A DNA stretch of 64,000 nt. Source: Kwoniella bestiolae CBS 10118 (Eukaryota > Basidiomycota > Tremellomycetes > Tremellales > Cryptococcaceae). Made by a program: the position numbers and the translations under genes. Shown one piece after another: positions 42,909-53,610 of this stretch; the stretch's first letter is position 1; the number at the start of each line of letters is the position of its first letter. The DNA lies in NCBI RefSeq assembly GCF_000512585.2, contig NC_089248.1:372001-436000 (forward strand), in the 5' to 3' direction. The notes beneath the pieces are model-generated. The model worked only from the letters and a program-made list of their open reading frames with translations. It was not told the DNA's origin and did no database searches.

Positions 42909-43462
42909 GGTGAATTGAGGTGATGTCGCTGATTAGGGGAGTAGACGGTGTTTTGGGTATGTGGTCAAGATGGAATTGTTGATATGTCTGAAAAGATGTC
43001 ATGAGCTGTTAGAGTACAGTAGATGCAAACCGAAAGAGAGGAACGTCTAGTTGAATGAATGCCACGTGCCGGGATTATGTCGGCGTTATGTGACCTACCT
43101 ACATCATCGAGTGTTCAGTCGTTGGTTAAAGATACGGTCATTGAGATCATCTATGCATAGTCAAAGCAGCGACGAGGAAAGCTATAACGACATGCATCTC
43201 CTGAGACTGTATAATATGTATGACAGATCATGACTGGATGTTTGATGAAGAGTTGGAACGAGTGAGGGGGTGAAGCTGGTAGTGATATTTACCCTGAATT
43301 GCCAGAGTGGAGGATGTCCAATCTACCAATGTGCAAATTCACTCATTTCAGTCTTCACCTCGTCGTATCCTCTGACCTCTACGTTCGACATCTATTCTTC
43401 CAGGTGACCAAACCTCGTCTGACATACTCAAGATTCTCAGACCATCCGCCAGACTCCTCAAA
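42909..43462. promoter_or_regulatory. Divergent promoter SYF1 / TATDN1-type gene
   Basis: Head-to-head spacer of 554 bases. Contains GTATAATATGTATG near 43208. No coding support. Confidence 0.45.
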
Positions 43463-44876
43463 ATGCGATTCGCAGGTGATTTCAATCCTTTCTCTTCGCT
43501 GCACAAGTCCAAGGCTCAAGTGCTGACAATGTAACACCTCGCTCTTAGATATCGCAGTGAACCTTGCCGATCCAATGTTCACCGGCTCATACCACGGCAA
43601 ACAGCGGCACGTCTCTGATCTTCCTCAAGTAATCAAACGAGCGAAAGATAAGGGCGTGGAGAGGATGCTGATCACGGGGACTAGTCTGGGTGATAGTAGG
43701 GATGCGTTGAAGTTGGCTAAGGAGTATGGTAAGTCCTTGCAATTGTATTGTACCTCCTTTGCCTTGAATCAGATGAGGTTGTAAATTCATGGTACTGATA
43801 CTCTGCTCAATCGGTAGATCTCCACTGCACTGCAGGATGTCATCCTACCTCAACCTCTGAGATCCCCTCCCACCCCTCAGGATTCGAGGGGTATCTCAAC
43901 GATCTACGAAAACTGATATCCGAGGATAGAGGCGAAGGGGGCTCAAAAAGGACAATATCAATTGGTGAAATTGGATTAGGTAAGTCTATCTCTCTCCTTA
44001 CGTACCTCGTCGTTTTTTACTTACAGTTTCAATATGATATGTACAGATTACGATCGTCTTCATCATTCCTCCAAGGAAACTCAGCTCACCCACTTACCGT
44101 CCCTTCTCAAATTATCGCAAGAATTCAAACTACCTCTGTTCCTTCATTCGAGAACGTCCGAGTCGCACGTTGATTTGGTGAAGACTTTGAAAGATATAGG
44201 ATGGAGTACAGAATGGGGAGGAGGGGTGGTACATTCGTTTACTGGTACAGAAACTGAGATGAGGGAGTTGGTAAGTTTAGTCACCTTACCAACCAGTCAT
44301 CGTTCGCCTGCTCGAAAAGAGTTGTCCTTTGACGTTGGGGTAGCATACTGATGGATGAATCTCACTTAGGTCGAAATGGGCTTGTACATAGGTATAAACG
44401 GCTGTTCACTCAAGACCAAAGACAATATCAATGTAGTCAGGCAAATCCCACTGGACAAATTACTTCTAGAAACTGGTCGGTGAACAAACCCAAACAGAAA
44501 CGAAACGCACATCGGGCTTACTTATCTGACATATCGCAGACGCCCCATGGTGTTCCATAACCTCTTCTCACGAATCCCACCAATACCTTGCCCCACCAAA
44601 TTCATCCCTATTCATAGAGAGGGTCAACAAACCTGATAAATTCAGAGTTGGAGCTGGTGTAAAAGGGAGGCAGGAACCTGCGGATGTGAGTTTTCCTCAT
44701 CAACTGATTGATGGATCATACGTATACGTACAGTTGCTAACTCACCTATTACATACCGTCAGATCGCCATCATAGCTCATGTGGTTTCGTCGATCAGGCA
44801 GATACCTTTCGAAGAATTATCCGAGCAAGTTTGGCAGAATACTATCAAGCTTTTCTACCCTTCTGAACTGGATTGA
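43463..44876 (+). CDS. TatD-family deoxyribonuclease, TATDN1 type
   Basis: Seven exons: 43463-43475 (13 nt, ATGCGATTCGCAG), 43549-43728, 43818-43979, 44047-44270, 44370-44475, 44540-44685 and 44763-44876; 314 aa. Conserved marks of the metal-dependent TIM-barrel TatD nucleases are FADIAVNLADPMFTGSYHGK at the start, TAGCHPTS, IGEIGLDYDR (metal-bridging Glu), LFLHSR, VHSFTG and LLLETDAPWCS (metal Asp). The N-terminal D-I-x-x-N-L-x-D-P-M-F replaces the H-x-H of bacterial TatD, as in eukaryotic TATDN1 and yeast YBL055C. The known activity is 3'-5' exonuclease/AP-endonuclease, linked to DNA repair and apoptotic DNA degradation. The intron at 44476 uses a GTCGGT donor, a weak but phase-consistent site. 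Confidence 0.88.
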
Positions 44877-45084
44877 CCCTACGATCATGTTGGACTTGAA
44901 CTCCCCTGGACCACGGAGAAAGTATTTCACAACACCGTGAGATCAGGTATAATAAGGGTTATACGGTGTATGCACAAAGCATGTTTGTTCAGACTACACG
45001 ACACAGACCAAACCAATTATATTCATATAGCGTCGACATGATTATAAACCTTGATACAAAGTACTAATCGCTCGCCTACAGACC

Positions 45085-48000
45085 CTATCCCATCCTTCTT
45101 CCTTTCGGCGCATCCTCCAAAACGAACGTATGCATACTACCCAAACTCAAACTACTCTTCATCCCCTCTTCCCCGCCTGGCACAGGTTTCCGCTTAATAC
45201 TCCTAGGACTAGCAGGGTTAGGACTGGTCGGTATGCCAGCTCCCGCACCAGCTCCCACATAAGAAGAGGTCGAGGGGAATCTACCGTGTCCCAAGGTACT
45301 TTGTTGCTGTTGTTGATGAGAAGGAAGGGGATGGGACGACTCGAACGATTCTTTATGTATGAAACTTGCTGCGATAGGTTCAGAGATTTTTATGCTTCCA
45401 TCTATCGAGGGATGTCGTTTGGAAGAGGACGATCGATCGTGTCCGTGTCCGTGTTTGTCTGAATGATGTCTGAAGCCCCATATCCTCGAGGCAAATTTAC
45501 TCTTCCCACTTCCACTTCCACTGCCACTACCACTGCCGGCGGAAGGTAGCGATCCGTCTTGGTCCGATGGATGAGCTTGAGAAATTGGCCCGAAATCAGT
45601 CGTGGTAGTCGGACTAGACACGCTCCTCATCCCACCTCCCAAACCCGCATGATCCCTCCCAAACCCAAACCCAGACTGACTCTCCCCATCCATTACACCA
45701 CCCCTGAACAACCCTACAGTCTCTTTCTGGCCATTTGGCAATGGAGGCGATACCGCATCACTCTTCCACATCTGACTTAAATTCTTAGAGGACATCTGAC
45801 TTCGAAGTCCTTTAAAACTTATACTTCCTGATCTATTCCGTCTTTTCTCTTCAGGCGTCTGTCCACCACTTCCCGTACTGTCGGATGCGATGGGCGGAGG
45901 CGATTTATTCAAGTAATCTGTCAATTCAGGTGAAAGTGTATGTGATAATGTTCTCTGATGGACTGATTCAAGTTTAGGGGAGGGTGGTCTGGCAGGTCGA
46001 CGGGGTTTCCATTCCTTCGATCCAATTCTCGGTTCTTGTTCCTCTTCATCTTTCATCCGTTTCATCGTTTCATCCGAGATGGGTATGACCGCAGGCGAAG
46101 AGACGTTCCGGACCTGTTGTATCCTCTGTGGGAAGATGGGTCTAGAGAAATATTCATGGATCGTTGGCGAACCTGGAGAACCATGTTTGACAGCTGGCCA
46201 AACCGGTCTATCCAGTGAGGTCTCCTCGGTATCATCCACCTGCTCGACTTGCAATTGAGAAGAAGAAGTTTGGAGATGAATGGCCGATCCGAATGTCCCG
46301 TTCGACCTAGCCGAGTTGGGCTGCGATCTATCTTCCGAGTCCGATTCGCCATGTGGATTGGACGAGGTGAAGTTGCCTGCGAGTGGTGAAGAGGTGGGAG
46401 CAGTCTTGGAAGTACTTCGCTTGGGCACTGCTGGTAGTGCAAGATTGGCCACTTTCGCTGCCATGCGAGGAGTAAGCATTCTGGGTGAGGTGATGCGTAT
46501 TTCCCGGGGTGAGAGTTGTCGCATCACTAGAAAAGTATCACGTATCAGCACTATCCCCGACAGACTTGTCGCACACCAAGAACCGGGGAGCTGTAGAGGA
46601 TCAAGCAAATACTCACTCTTCTCGAGATCATCCAGCTGCTCAGCCATGACAATCCCACTACCTCTCTTATCAAGTATTTCCTGCACTTTCAACCGTGTAG
46701 ACTGGTCCGACAGATCAATCGGACTAGCCAACAAATCGTTCTGATCTCTACCATCACCAGGTTTCAACAGATCTTCCTTTACCACCACCTCGACCGGTTT
46801 TTCCGCGTTATCCTGAGGATATCTACCCAATTTGTCCTGTTCGGATTCCTCTTCGTCGGGCGAACGATCATTATCGACATTGGGATCCAGCTCTTTCAAG
46901 AACCTAGGTCTTGCATCCGATACTTTATTAACCAGATTCAACTCTTTCATCCCGCTCTCCGAAGTCAACGATCTCTTGTGTCTACCGTATTTCCCAGATT
47001 TCTTACTATGATACCCTTCGAACCACTTCGCCTCGTCTAGATCGATATCAAATTCTATAGTTCCCACTATGGGGTTGACGGCGGGCGAGGATGTGGAGGT
47101 GGAGAGGGTCGTGTTGAAACTGGTATCCCCCATCGAAGCGGGTGTGGGAGGTAGGTTGGTAGAGAACGATGAAGTCGATGTGGAGAGGTTGGAAGAATGT
47201 GAATGGACCAATTCGGGAGGTTCGGTAGATTTTGATCTCCTGATTTTACTTCCCGTGATTCTGTTTTTGGACATCGATATTGGGCTGGGTGGGAATTCCG
47301 CTTCTTCGTCCTGAGAAACATTATACACTGTACTTTTCAGGGGAGTCTGAGAAGGTGTGGAGGATCTTGAATTCATTCCTGTTCCTCCACCTTGAGCAAG
47401 CTGTATCAAGTGTGGTGAGAATAGCGCGGTCCATGTCGAAGAAGATATCTTTGGTCCTGATGACTCATCATCGTCGTAATTTGATTCACCAGATGAAGAG
47501 CCGTTCCGCGAGGTAGGTTGGTTGAGTAACACCAGATACACTCCTATGCCTATTGTGGAAGGTAGACCATACTCCCTCGCTATGCAGAGCAACATTGAAC
47601 CAAGGGTAGGTTGGAGGGGTAACAATCTGCCTCTCCTCCAATTCTTGTTCCTACGATGTATCTCTTCGACAGTATCATTACTGCTTGGAGGTAAGAGCGA
47701 TAACGGCGGGATGACGGAGAGTAAGAAGGGGGTTGAGCGTATGGGTGATTGAAATGGTAGGGGTGATAGTCTTCCTCTGGAAGATGCTGAAGGGAGAGAA
47801 GGTGAGATAGCGGAAGTTGATAATGGACTGGTCGGTATACGTATCTCCTGAGTGGGTTGATGCTGCTGAGGTAAGTTGGGTATGATTATACCGAACGACT
47901 GGGCGATCCTCCCCAGCTGGTGTGGAGGAAGAGGTTTCTTAGGCGGTCCATATCTCCTTTCTCTTGCCTCCGGTTCCTCGTCATCGGTGTTCTGGGGATG

Positions 48001-48249
48001 TATACGCAGTTGAAAGGTTTCGATAGCTTTTTCTTTCCCCTTGATCGAGCTCGATCTAGATACCGAAATTGCGGTGGGGGCAGTACTGCTACTACTTGCT
48101 TGTCTGGATGAGGAAGGTGAGGGCGAGTGTAGGTATGATGCTGATTCGGGGGTGGAGATGGGTGAAGGGCGTGCGATGGGACGAGAGGGCCATGCGAGGT
48201 CGGGGGAGGTTATGGCTGGTGCGGTGGATCCGTTGTGTGGGAGTGACAT
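45085..48249 (-). CDS. Large Ser/Pro-rich disordered protein, unknown function
   Basis: Exons 46617-48249 and 45085-46526 with a probable 90-base intron (GTGAGT at 46616, CTAG acceptor at 46527) that has no stop and keeps frame; 1024 aa spliced, 1054 unspliced. Most of the protein is low-complexity Ser/Pro/Gly (SGSGSGSGSGK near the end; PSPSSSRQASSSS near the start). Islands that look folded are PPHQLGRIAQSFGIIIPNL, RGRLLPLQPTLGSMLLCIAR followed by STIGIGVYLVLLN (about residues 210-245), and TIEFDIDLDEAKWFEGYHSK. No catalytic or zinc motif is seen. Many SP/TP sites suggest phosphorylation. I do not recognise a named homologue. Confidence 0.7.
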   Translation of the reverse strand: MSLPHNGSTAPAITSPDLAWPSRPIARPSPISTPESASYLHSPSPSSSRQASSSSTAPTAISVSRSSSIKGKEKAIETFQLRIHPQNTDDEEPEARERRYGPPKKPLPPHQLGRIAQSFGIIIPNLPQQHQPTQEIRIPTSPLSTSAISPSLPSASSRGRLSPLPFQSPIRSTPFLLSVIPPLSLLPPSSNDTVEEIHRRNKNWRRGRLLPLQPTLGSMLLCIAREYGLPSTIGIGVYLVLLNQPTSRNGSSSGESNYDDDESSGPKISSSTWTALFSPHLIQLAQGGGTGMNSRSSTPSQTPLKSTVYNVSQDEEAEFPPSPISMSKNRITGSKIRRSKSTEPPELVHSHSSNLSTSTSSFSTNLPPTPASMGDTSFNTTLSTSTSSPAVNPIVGTIEFDIDLDEAKWFEGYHSKKSGKYGRHKRSLTSESGMKELNLVNKVSDARPRFLKELDPNVDNDRSPDEEESEQDKLGRYPQDNAEKPVEVVVKEDLLKPGDGRDQNDLLASPIDLSDQSTRLKVQEILDKRGSGIVMAEQLDDLEKSEYLLDPLQLPGSWCATSLSGIVLIRDTFLVMRQLSPREIRITSPRMLTPRMAAKVANLALPAVPKRSTSKTAPTSSPLAGNFTSSNPHGESDSEDRSQPNSARSNGTFGSAIHLQTSSSQLQVEQVDDTEETSLDRPVWPAVKHGSPGSPTIHEYFSRPIFPQRIQQVRNVSSPAVIPISDETMKRMKDEEEQEPRIGSKEWKPRRPARPPSPKLESVHQRTLSHTLSPELTDYLNKSPPPIASDSTGSGGQTPEEKRRNRSGSISFKGLRSQMSSKNLSQMWKSDAVSPPLPNGQKETVGLFRGGVMDGESQSGFGFGRDHAGLGGGMRSVSSPTTTTDFGPISQAHPSDQDGSLPSAGSGSGSGSGSGKSKFASRIWGFRHHSDKHGHGHDRSSSSKRHPSIDGSIKISEPIAASFIHKESFESSHPLPSHQQQQQSTLGHGRFPSTSSYVGAGAGAGIPTSPNPASPRSIKRKPVPGGEEGMKSSLSLGSMHTFVLEDAPKGRRMG

Positions 48250-49324
48250 CGTGGGGTGTATTGAGTAAATTGAGGATGTTGATTATAGATGTAGTTGTAG
48301 ATGTTGATGTTGGTTTACAAAGGAAAGGTGGGGCATGTGGTGTGTATTAGGTGATGTTCTATAAAAGGATGGGAAGGATCAAGAGTAAGGTAAGTTGTTG
48401 ATGAGATGTTGGGTTTGTGATGGATGCGATCAAAGCAGTGGGATGGGTGGAACGTGTGGAGAGGTGAAGAGAGAAGGGACAGTGGTCAGAGGAGGAACCA
48501 AGACAAGTACAACGCACAGATGGTGTTCCTTGAAGCTAAAGTGATGAGAGATACCATTTGCGGACATGCGAGTGTGATTCTAGAAGTAATGTTGAAGTGA
48601 TACCAAGAACAAAGGGAGATTGACGTTGATCAAGTAGGTCAAGTGATGATGATGAGTCTATAGTGATTTGTAATGTCGATCAAGGGGTATAAGTCATCCA
48701 CATTGTTATTGTTATTATCATTTGTTTATTATTGTTATGATGATGATCAAACATGAAATAATAGCACAGACAACAACATCATAATCTGTTACAGACGCTC
48801 GTTTCATACATTCAAGCTAAAAACTACAGGAGTAAAGTCGCGTCGACGGTCCGTGCGCGTGTTGGCCGAGAGGCACGTGGCGACTCGTATGGAAAATGAG
48901 CTCTTCACTCTTGCTTCAGTCTTGGCTCTGACAGGCTTAGGAAATGAGGTATCTAGATAATATTAGGGTCATCTCATCGTGTTTGCCCTTGTCCGCATGG
49001 GTGTGCATGATCATCGATGACATGCGAGGAGATGACCAAGAATACACGAACAAAAGAGAGTACCAGTACTTGGGGGATTCATAGTGAAACCGCCACCCGG
49101 AAAATCTCGTAAAAGGCACCCGATTGCTCTACATGTTATAAACACGTTGCACCGAATACAGAGACATTTACAGTTACACGTCTCTTGTTCATTCGTTACA
49201 TCTTCATTCCTGCGCTACGATACTCACCTTCTCACTAAGCCTCAGCTGACAGAGTAACAGGAGGTGGACCAGCCTGAAATAATCCACTATCAGTATCAGC
49301 CTTATCTCATTCCAATTCGACACC
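48250..49324. promoter_or_regulatory. Divergent promoter region, disordered-protein gene / ERV2
   Basis: About 1.1 kb head-to-head spacer. It contains AT-rich TTATTGTTATTATCATTTG near 48704-48722 and several GATGATGATGA runs. Long 5' leaders are likely; no coding frame supported. Confidence 0.45.
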
Positions 49325-50772
49325 ATGCTCTCCCAACTAGGTCATCTCCCCCGATTCATCCGCCTAACCCTCCTCGCAACATTCCTAATAGTGATCCCCA
49401 CTTTGTACTTCCTCTACCCCACTCCAGAACGACTCCCCTCCCCCGGAGAATATCAGGCAGGAGGTATAGATTCCGAACACTGGAGGACACCTGTGAAACC
49501 CGATTACTTGCATGAAGAAGTGAGGGAATGGGATGACGAACTGCCTTTGGGTAGTAGCAAAAAACCTGATGGGTGGAAGGGATTGAGCGAGGAGACGATT
49601 AATGGGGGAGTTATTATGCCTAAGTTGGGGAATGAGACGGCGAAGTGAGTGTCAAGACTTCCTGGTCTTATACCTTTCAGCGAGTGTACATTGAACCGAC
49701 ACTGATTGGGGTTGTGTTGTGTTCGTGTCACAGAGCCGAGTTAGGTAGATCAGCTTGGAGAGTATTACATCTTATGACACTACGATATCCCGATGTAAGT
49801 GTCTGCTGTCCCTTGTACACCTCTGCTTCCTATATCATCATCACTCATCGATGACGTTAATCTATATATCTCCTCTACCTCTGGTTTTCCGACCCTCCTA
49901 TCAACCCCATCTTACATCCCTCGTATAACTCAATCACTAATTGATCTCCATTCCACTTCGCAGGAACCAACAGAAGACGATCGTCAAGCTCTCAAATCCT
50001 ACTTTCACCTCTTCTCTCGTCTATACCCATGTGGAGAGTGCGCCGCAGAATTTCAAAAGTTATTAAAAGATTATCCCCCTCAGGTATGTCTTGCACCCTC
50101 CCTTCACCAAGTCTCCCCGTACTATTCTCCCTGCGCAACAGTACTGATCCGTATAATGCGCTCCAGACGGGCTCACGTAAATCCGCGAGTCTATGGCTGT
50201 GCCACGTCCATAATCTCGTTAATGAGCGACTGGGTAAATCCGAATTTGACTGTCTGACTCTGGACGAGACGTACGATTGTGGGTGTGGCGACGAGAGGGG
50301 TACGGCGACGCAGGCGAAGGAAGCTGAGGAGACTGGTGGGAAGAATGACAAGAATACAAAGGTGGAGGAGGAAGGGGAGAGGGGGTGGAATGATGAAGCG
50401 GAGGTGGTACTTGGGCATGGAGGTGGGGAGATAACCGTGAAACATCTGAACGCAGGAGTTGAGGAGAATGGACGAAAGGGAGTACCAGAACAAGAGGAAA
50501 GACCGGTCCATAATGTACCTCATCTCCCTATCAGGCCCAAACCCGAACCTACTTTCGAGGAAGAAGACGAAGAAAAGCCTTTGAGATGGAAAGATGTCAC
50601 ACATGTCAAGGAGGACGAATCTCAAGATGCCGGAGGAGCGGATAGTCCGGAAGATGATTGGGAGAAGGACAAGGAGAATGAGAGGGTCCATGCGGAGGAT
50701 AGTCATAGACATGATGGGTCGAGGATCAAGGTTGACCATGATCAGGAGGAGGAATTCCGATGGGACGAGTAG
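49325..50772 (+). CDS. ERV2: FAD-linked sulfhydryl oxidase, Erv2 type
   Basis: Four exons: 49325-49644, 49734-49794, 49964-50083 and 50167-50772; 368 aa. Residues 10-31 (FIRLTLLATFLIVIPTLYFL) are an N-terminal signal anchor, which points to the ER rather than mitochondria. The Erv/ALR core follows: GRSAWRVLHLMTLRYPD, then YPCGECAAEF with the redox-active CxxC (C150-C153), then WLCHVHNLVNERLGKSEFDC (FAD-binding HN and the structural C179-C195 pair) and YDCGCGD (C204-C206 shuttle-like CxC). The enzyme makes disulfides with O2 as acceptor and passes them to protein disulfide isomerase. The C-terminal 160 residues are a Glu/Asp/Lys-rich disordered tail absent from yeast Erv2 (196 aa). Confidence 0.88.
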
Positions 50773-50993
50773 GACGATCCGATGAATATTTATGCTCGGT
50801 TATAGAAAATTATTTTGCCATTGCTACTAGATTTTGGTTGTATATAAAATCATATTCTTGACGTGTTGTAATATCACATATATGCATGTACATGACCTCA
50901 CGACGAGAGGATGTAGCACATCATCAAGATGACTAATACCTAGACACACGATGGGTCTTACAAACTAAACTACCGGTACGGTTATACCTAAGC

Positions 50994-51527
50994 CTATGCT
51001 TCGATGGAAGGCAATTTCGTAGCGTCCTCTACTACCTCCTGCGAATTGATGGCTTTTCCCGTTTTGGCTATTTTGGCAGTTATCTCGTCGAAGGGAGGGA
51101 GGGAGGGACCCCAGATGAGGACTGTTTGGGTTGGGAGGGAGATGTGGTATGCGTTTGCTGCGGGTTGCCATATCACAAATCAGATAGGTACATTATAGAA
51201 AGATCAATGACTTTAGATATGGTGGGTGGAGAAGTGATAGTGAATGTGAGTGATGTCAATCCAGTTTGACACATGACCTCAGAAACGAAGGGCTCACTCA
51301 CGAGCCTGGATGTTCTTCCCCAATACCCTATTCACAGCCCCCGAACATCCCCCGCAGGTCATCTTGACGTTGTATTGATATGCCGGGGCGGTGGGCGTGG
51401 ACCCGGGGATGGAGTTGATGATGTTGTTTGCTGGCTGCATGTCAAGGTAACAGTGTGTCAGCATAGAAGTATTGTCATAGCACATGATAGGAAGGGATTT
51501 GGTAGAAGACAAGCTTACAGCTGCCAT
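50994..51527 (-). CDS. ATX1: Copper chaperone Atx1-like
   Basis: Three exons: 51519-51527 (ATGGCAGCT), 51302-51434 and 50994-51157; 101 aa. The heavy-metal-associated fold is plain: YQYNVKMTCGGCSGAVNRVL with the copper-binding M-T-C-G-G-C, then AYHISLPTQTVLIWGPSLPP, FDEITAKIAKTGKAINSQEV with the Lys-Thr-Gly loop, and a short tail. Atx1 carries Cu(I) in the cytosol to the Ccc2 P-type ATPase of the Golgi, from which copper goes to multicopper oxidases. The first coding exon is only 9 nt. An N-terminal extension of about 20 residues (NNIINSIPGSTPTAP) before the first strand is longer than in yeast. It lies tail to tail with ERV2, 221 bases apart. Confidence 0.9.
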
Positions 51528-52529
51528 GTTGTTTGTATTTATCCTTCTATATGTCTATCTACAACCTGGAGATATGTTATGAGTGATAAGTGCTACGCTG
51601 TGAGCTGTAAGGTAGATGAGGCTGTTTTGAGTGAGATGTATGATGAGTGCAAGAAGACAACGGAAGGATGGATGATAAACTGTAGATATAGATTGCTTAC
51701 TCATGTACTTTCAACCGTTGTCAAGCACATCATCATGGACGTGTACGGTAACGGAATAAGCACAGACCCATTCACCACTCGGCCGGCGGAGGGAGCCGAA
51801 AGCAAGCCAGTAGCAAAAATCACTCACCTCACCGGATTAGGGAATCTTAAATTACTGGTCTTTCGGAGTATGGCAATTATCTTGGATCTCATAGTGGGCG
51901 AGTGTGGAATATAAAATGAGCTCGAATCGTTGTTCGACTGCCGAGTATACCTTTGCAGTGCTATACAGTATAATTCCCATGTTTCACGGCTGATTTCCGC
52001 TCACAGCTACAGCTTGGAGGTGTGGGGCCAGCAGCCTGCCCTAACATTCGTCCCCTGGTGCGATGCGCCATCAACATCGTACTCAGTCACGATAAAGATA
52101 TTGGTTTCGCCTTCATCCCGACAGAGCTATAGCGAGATACTAACATATCCCTTGAAACTTATGAATGTCCATCACTCCAGCGCAGTGATGGACAAGTTCC
52201 GAATCGGTGTCGGTGTCTGTACGGTTCAGAGGGCATGTGAAAAAAGGAGATACGAAACTCACGCTCTCAAATTGCGTAGCTGTCCATGCTCCGCCCGCCA
52301 AAGACGAACAAAATATATTAGGATGATTTACATGCCTTCTTTCGCCTCCAAAAGATAGCTGGGACTCGATATTATCAAGAAGATCTCTCTGTGTGGGCCT
52401 TCTCTCTTGACTGGCTCCGGAAAGAAGGTCTGGGAAGGAAAAGGTATAAATACTTGGAGGGATAGATAGCCAAGACTCAAGCTTCTTTCATCACAGCCCA
52501 GACCACCATAAGAGCATAATCGTATCAGC
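51528..52529. promoter_or_regulatory. Divergent promoter region with a perfect hairpin
   Basis: 1 kb head-to-head spacer between ATX1 and the small gene at 52530. Its only clear element is a perfect 10-bp inverted repeat with 7-base loop (52167-52193). A CTTTCTTCC-type pyrimidine patch precedes 52530. No coding supported. Confidence 0.45.
52167..52193. repeat. Perfect inverted repeat (10-bp arms, 7-nt loop)
   Basis: GTCCATCACT / CCAGCGC / AGTGATGGAC. Arms are exact complements. Confidence 0.8.
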
Positions 52530-53154
52530 ATGTCCGAAAACAAAATCGTAAGTCGTTGGTGCTCATTGGGTTGGGTCGAATCGGAAGGGTCGCTCATCCG
52601 CTCCGCTGTGTGGTCCGCATGCAGAGGCGTACCAGACTTTAAGAGTCGACAAGAATTGGTTCAGCGCATGCAGAGGGAAAAGGAAAGTCAAAGTGGTGAT
52701 ACCACCGCTACCGGTGCTTCGTGCGTTCCCTCATTTCCCCCACAGGGGTCAGGTTCGTGGCTGTCTGGGCTGATCGATGCTGACGCGCCCCCGTTGATTC
52801 AGGCAAGACGAATCAGCGATGTCGAGTGGAGACGAGGCCCTTCCGCCTCTGCCCTCACATGATTACACGTTCTTCAAAGAGTTGACAGAGCTCGTAAAGA
52901 ATTCGCTCGCGGTCCATGAGAAGTGAGTCTGGTCCGTTAGTCAACGAAATGAGATGCGACGAGAATTGACTTTATGACTGCGTGGCAAAAGTCCGGAGAA
53001 GTTCGTCAAGGCTGCTTTGAACGAGCTGGCTAAAGAGTCCCGCTCGATGACTGAGGACGAGATCAGGTCTGCCATTACGACGAAAGCTGAGAGCAAGTAT
53101 CCAAGTGGCAAGGACTCAAACTCGGTCAAATCGGGTGAGACCGTATCGAGCTAA
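52530..53154 (+). CDS. Small helical protein, unknown (about 125 aa)
   Basis: Best splicing: 52530-52547 (MSENKI), 52644-52720, 52803-52922 and 52992-53154. The frame joins smoothly as MSENKI-SRQELVQRMQREKES, TATGAS-QDESAMSSGDEAL, PSHDYTFFKELTELVKNSLA and NPEKFVKAALNELAKESRSM, ending SVKSGETVSS and TAA. The first intron (acceptor TTTAAG at 52643) is the least certain; the unspliced frame 52530-52862 also stays open. The protein is polar, Ser/Glu/Lys-rich, with two predicted helices in the second half. No domain is recognised. The neighbouring WC-2 gene is downstream on the same strand, 456 bases away. Confidence 0.55.
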
Positions 53155-53610
53155 TCACGATATCACCATGCAGCCCCAACCCGTAAGATTGGCTCTGGCT
53201 CGTACGGTAGGTAGTACGGTACAAGTAACACTATGAGTTGGCTCAAGATATCATATCATATTTTATGCATTCATCTCAAATTCATTTCACTGTGTTCTGA
53301 TTTAATTGACAAGCGTGCCAATGCCCGAAACACGGGATTATGGCAGTCGGACTGTATTAAACGTCATTACACGTGGTTTACCCTGAACCATCGGGTTGAC
53401 TGTATTCATGTATGCATTGGGATGATGGTGACAACCGGTTTGGGAATCATAATCAATCAAAACAGAGAACATGAATTACACGAAAAAAGCCAACATCCTC
53501 GTGAATTCACTTACAGTACAAACACTATCAACTACTTACAGCATACTTCGACTTCAACCAAGGATATAGGAAGACAGCTTGTCCCTGCTGGACCAATAGG
53601 AAACAACAAG
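53155..53610. other. Intergenic, no gene seen
   Basis: Promoter side of WC-2; AT-rich, one 60-base CAAC/AACA-rich leader just before the ATG. No coding supported. Confidence 0.4.

Noticed and set aside
50191..50739. 182-codon minus-strand frame.
   Set aside because: Shadow of ERV2 exon 4.
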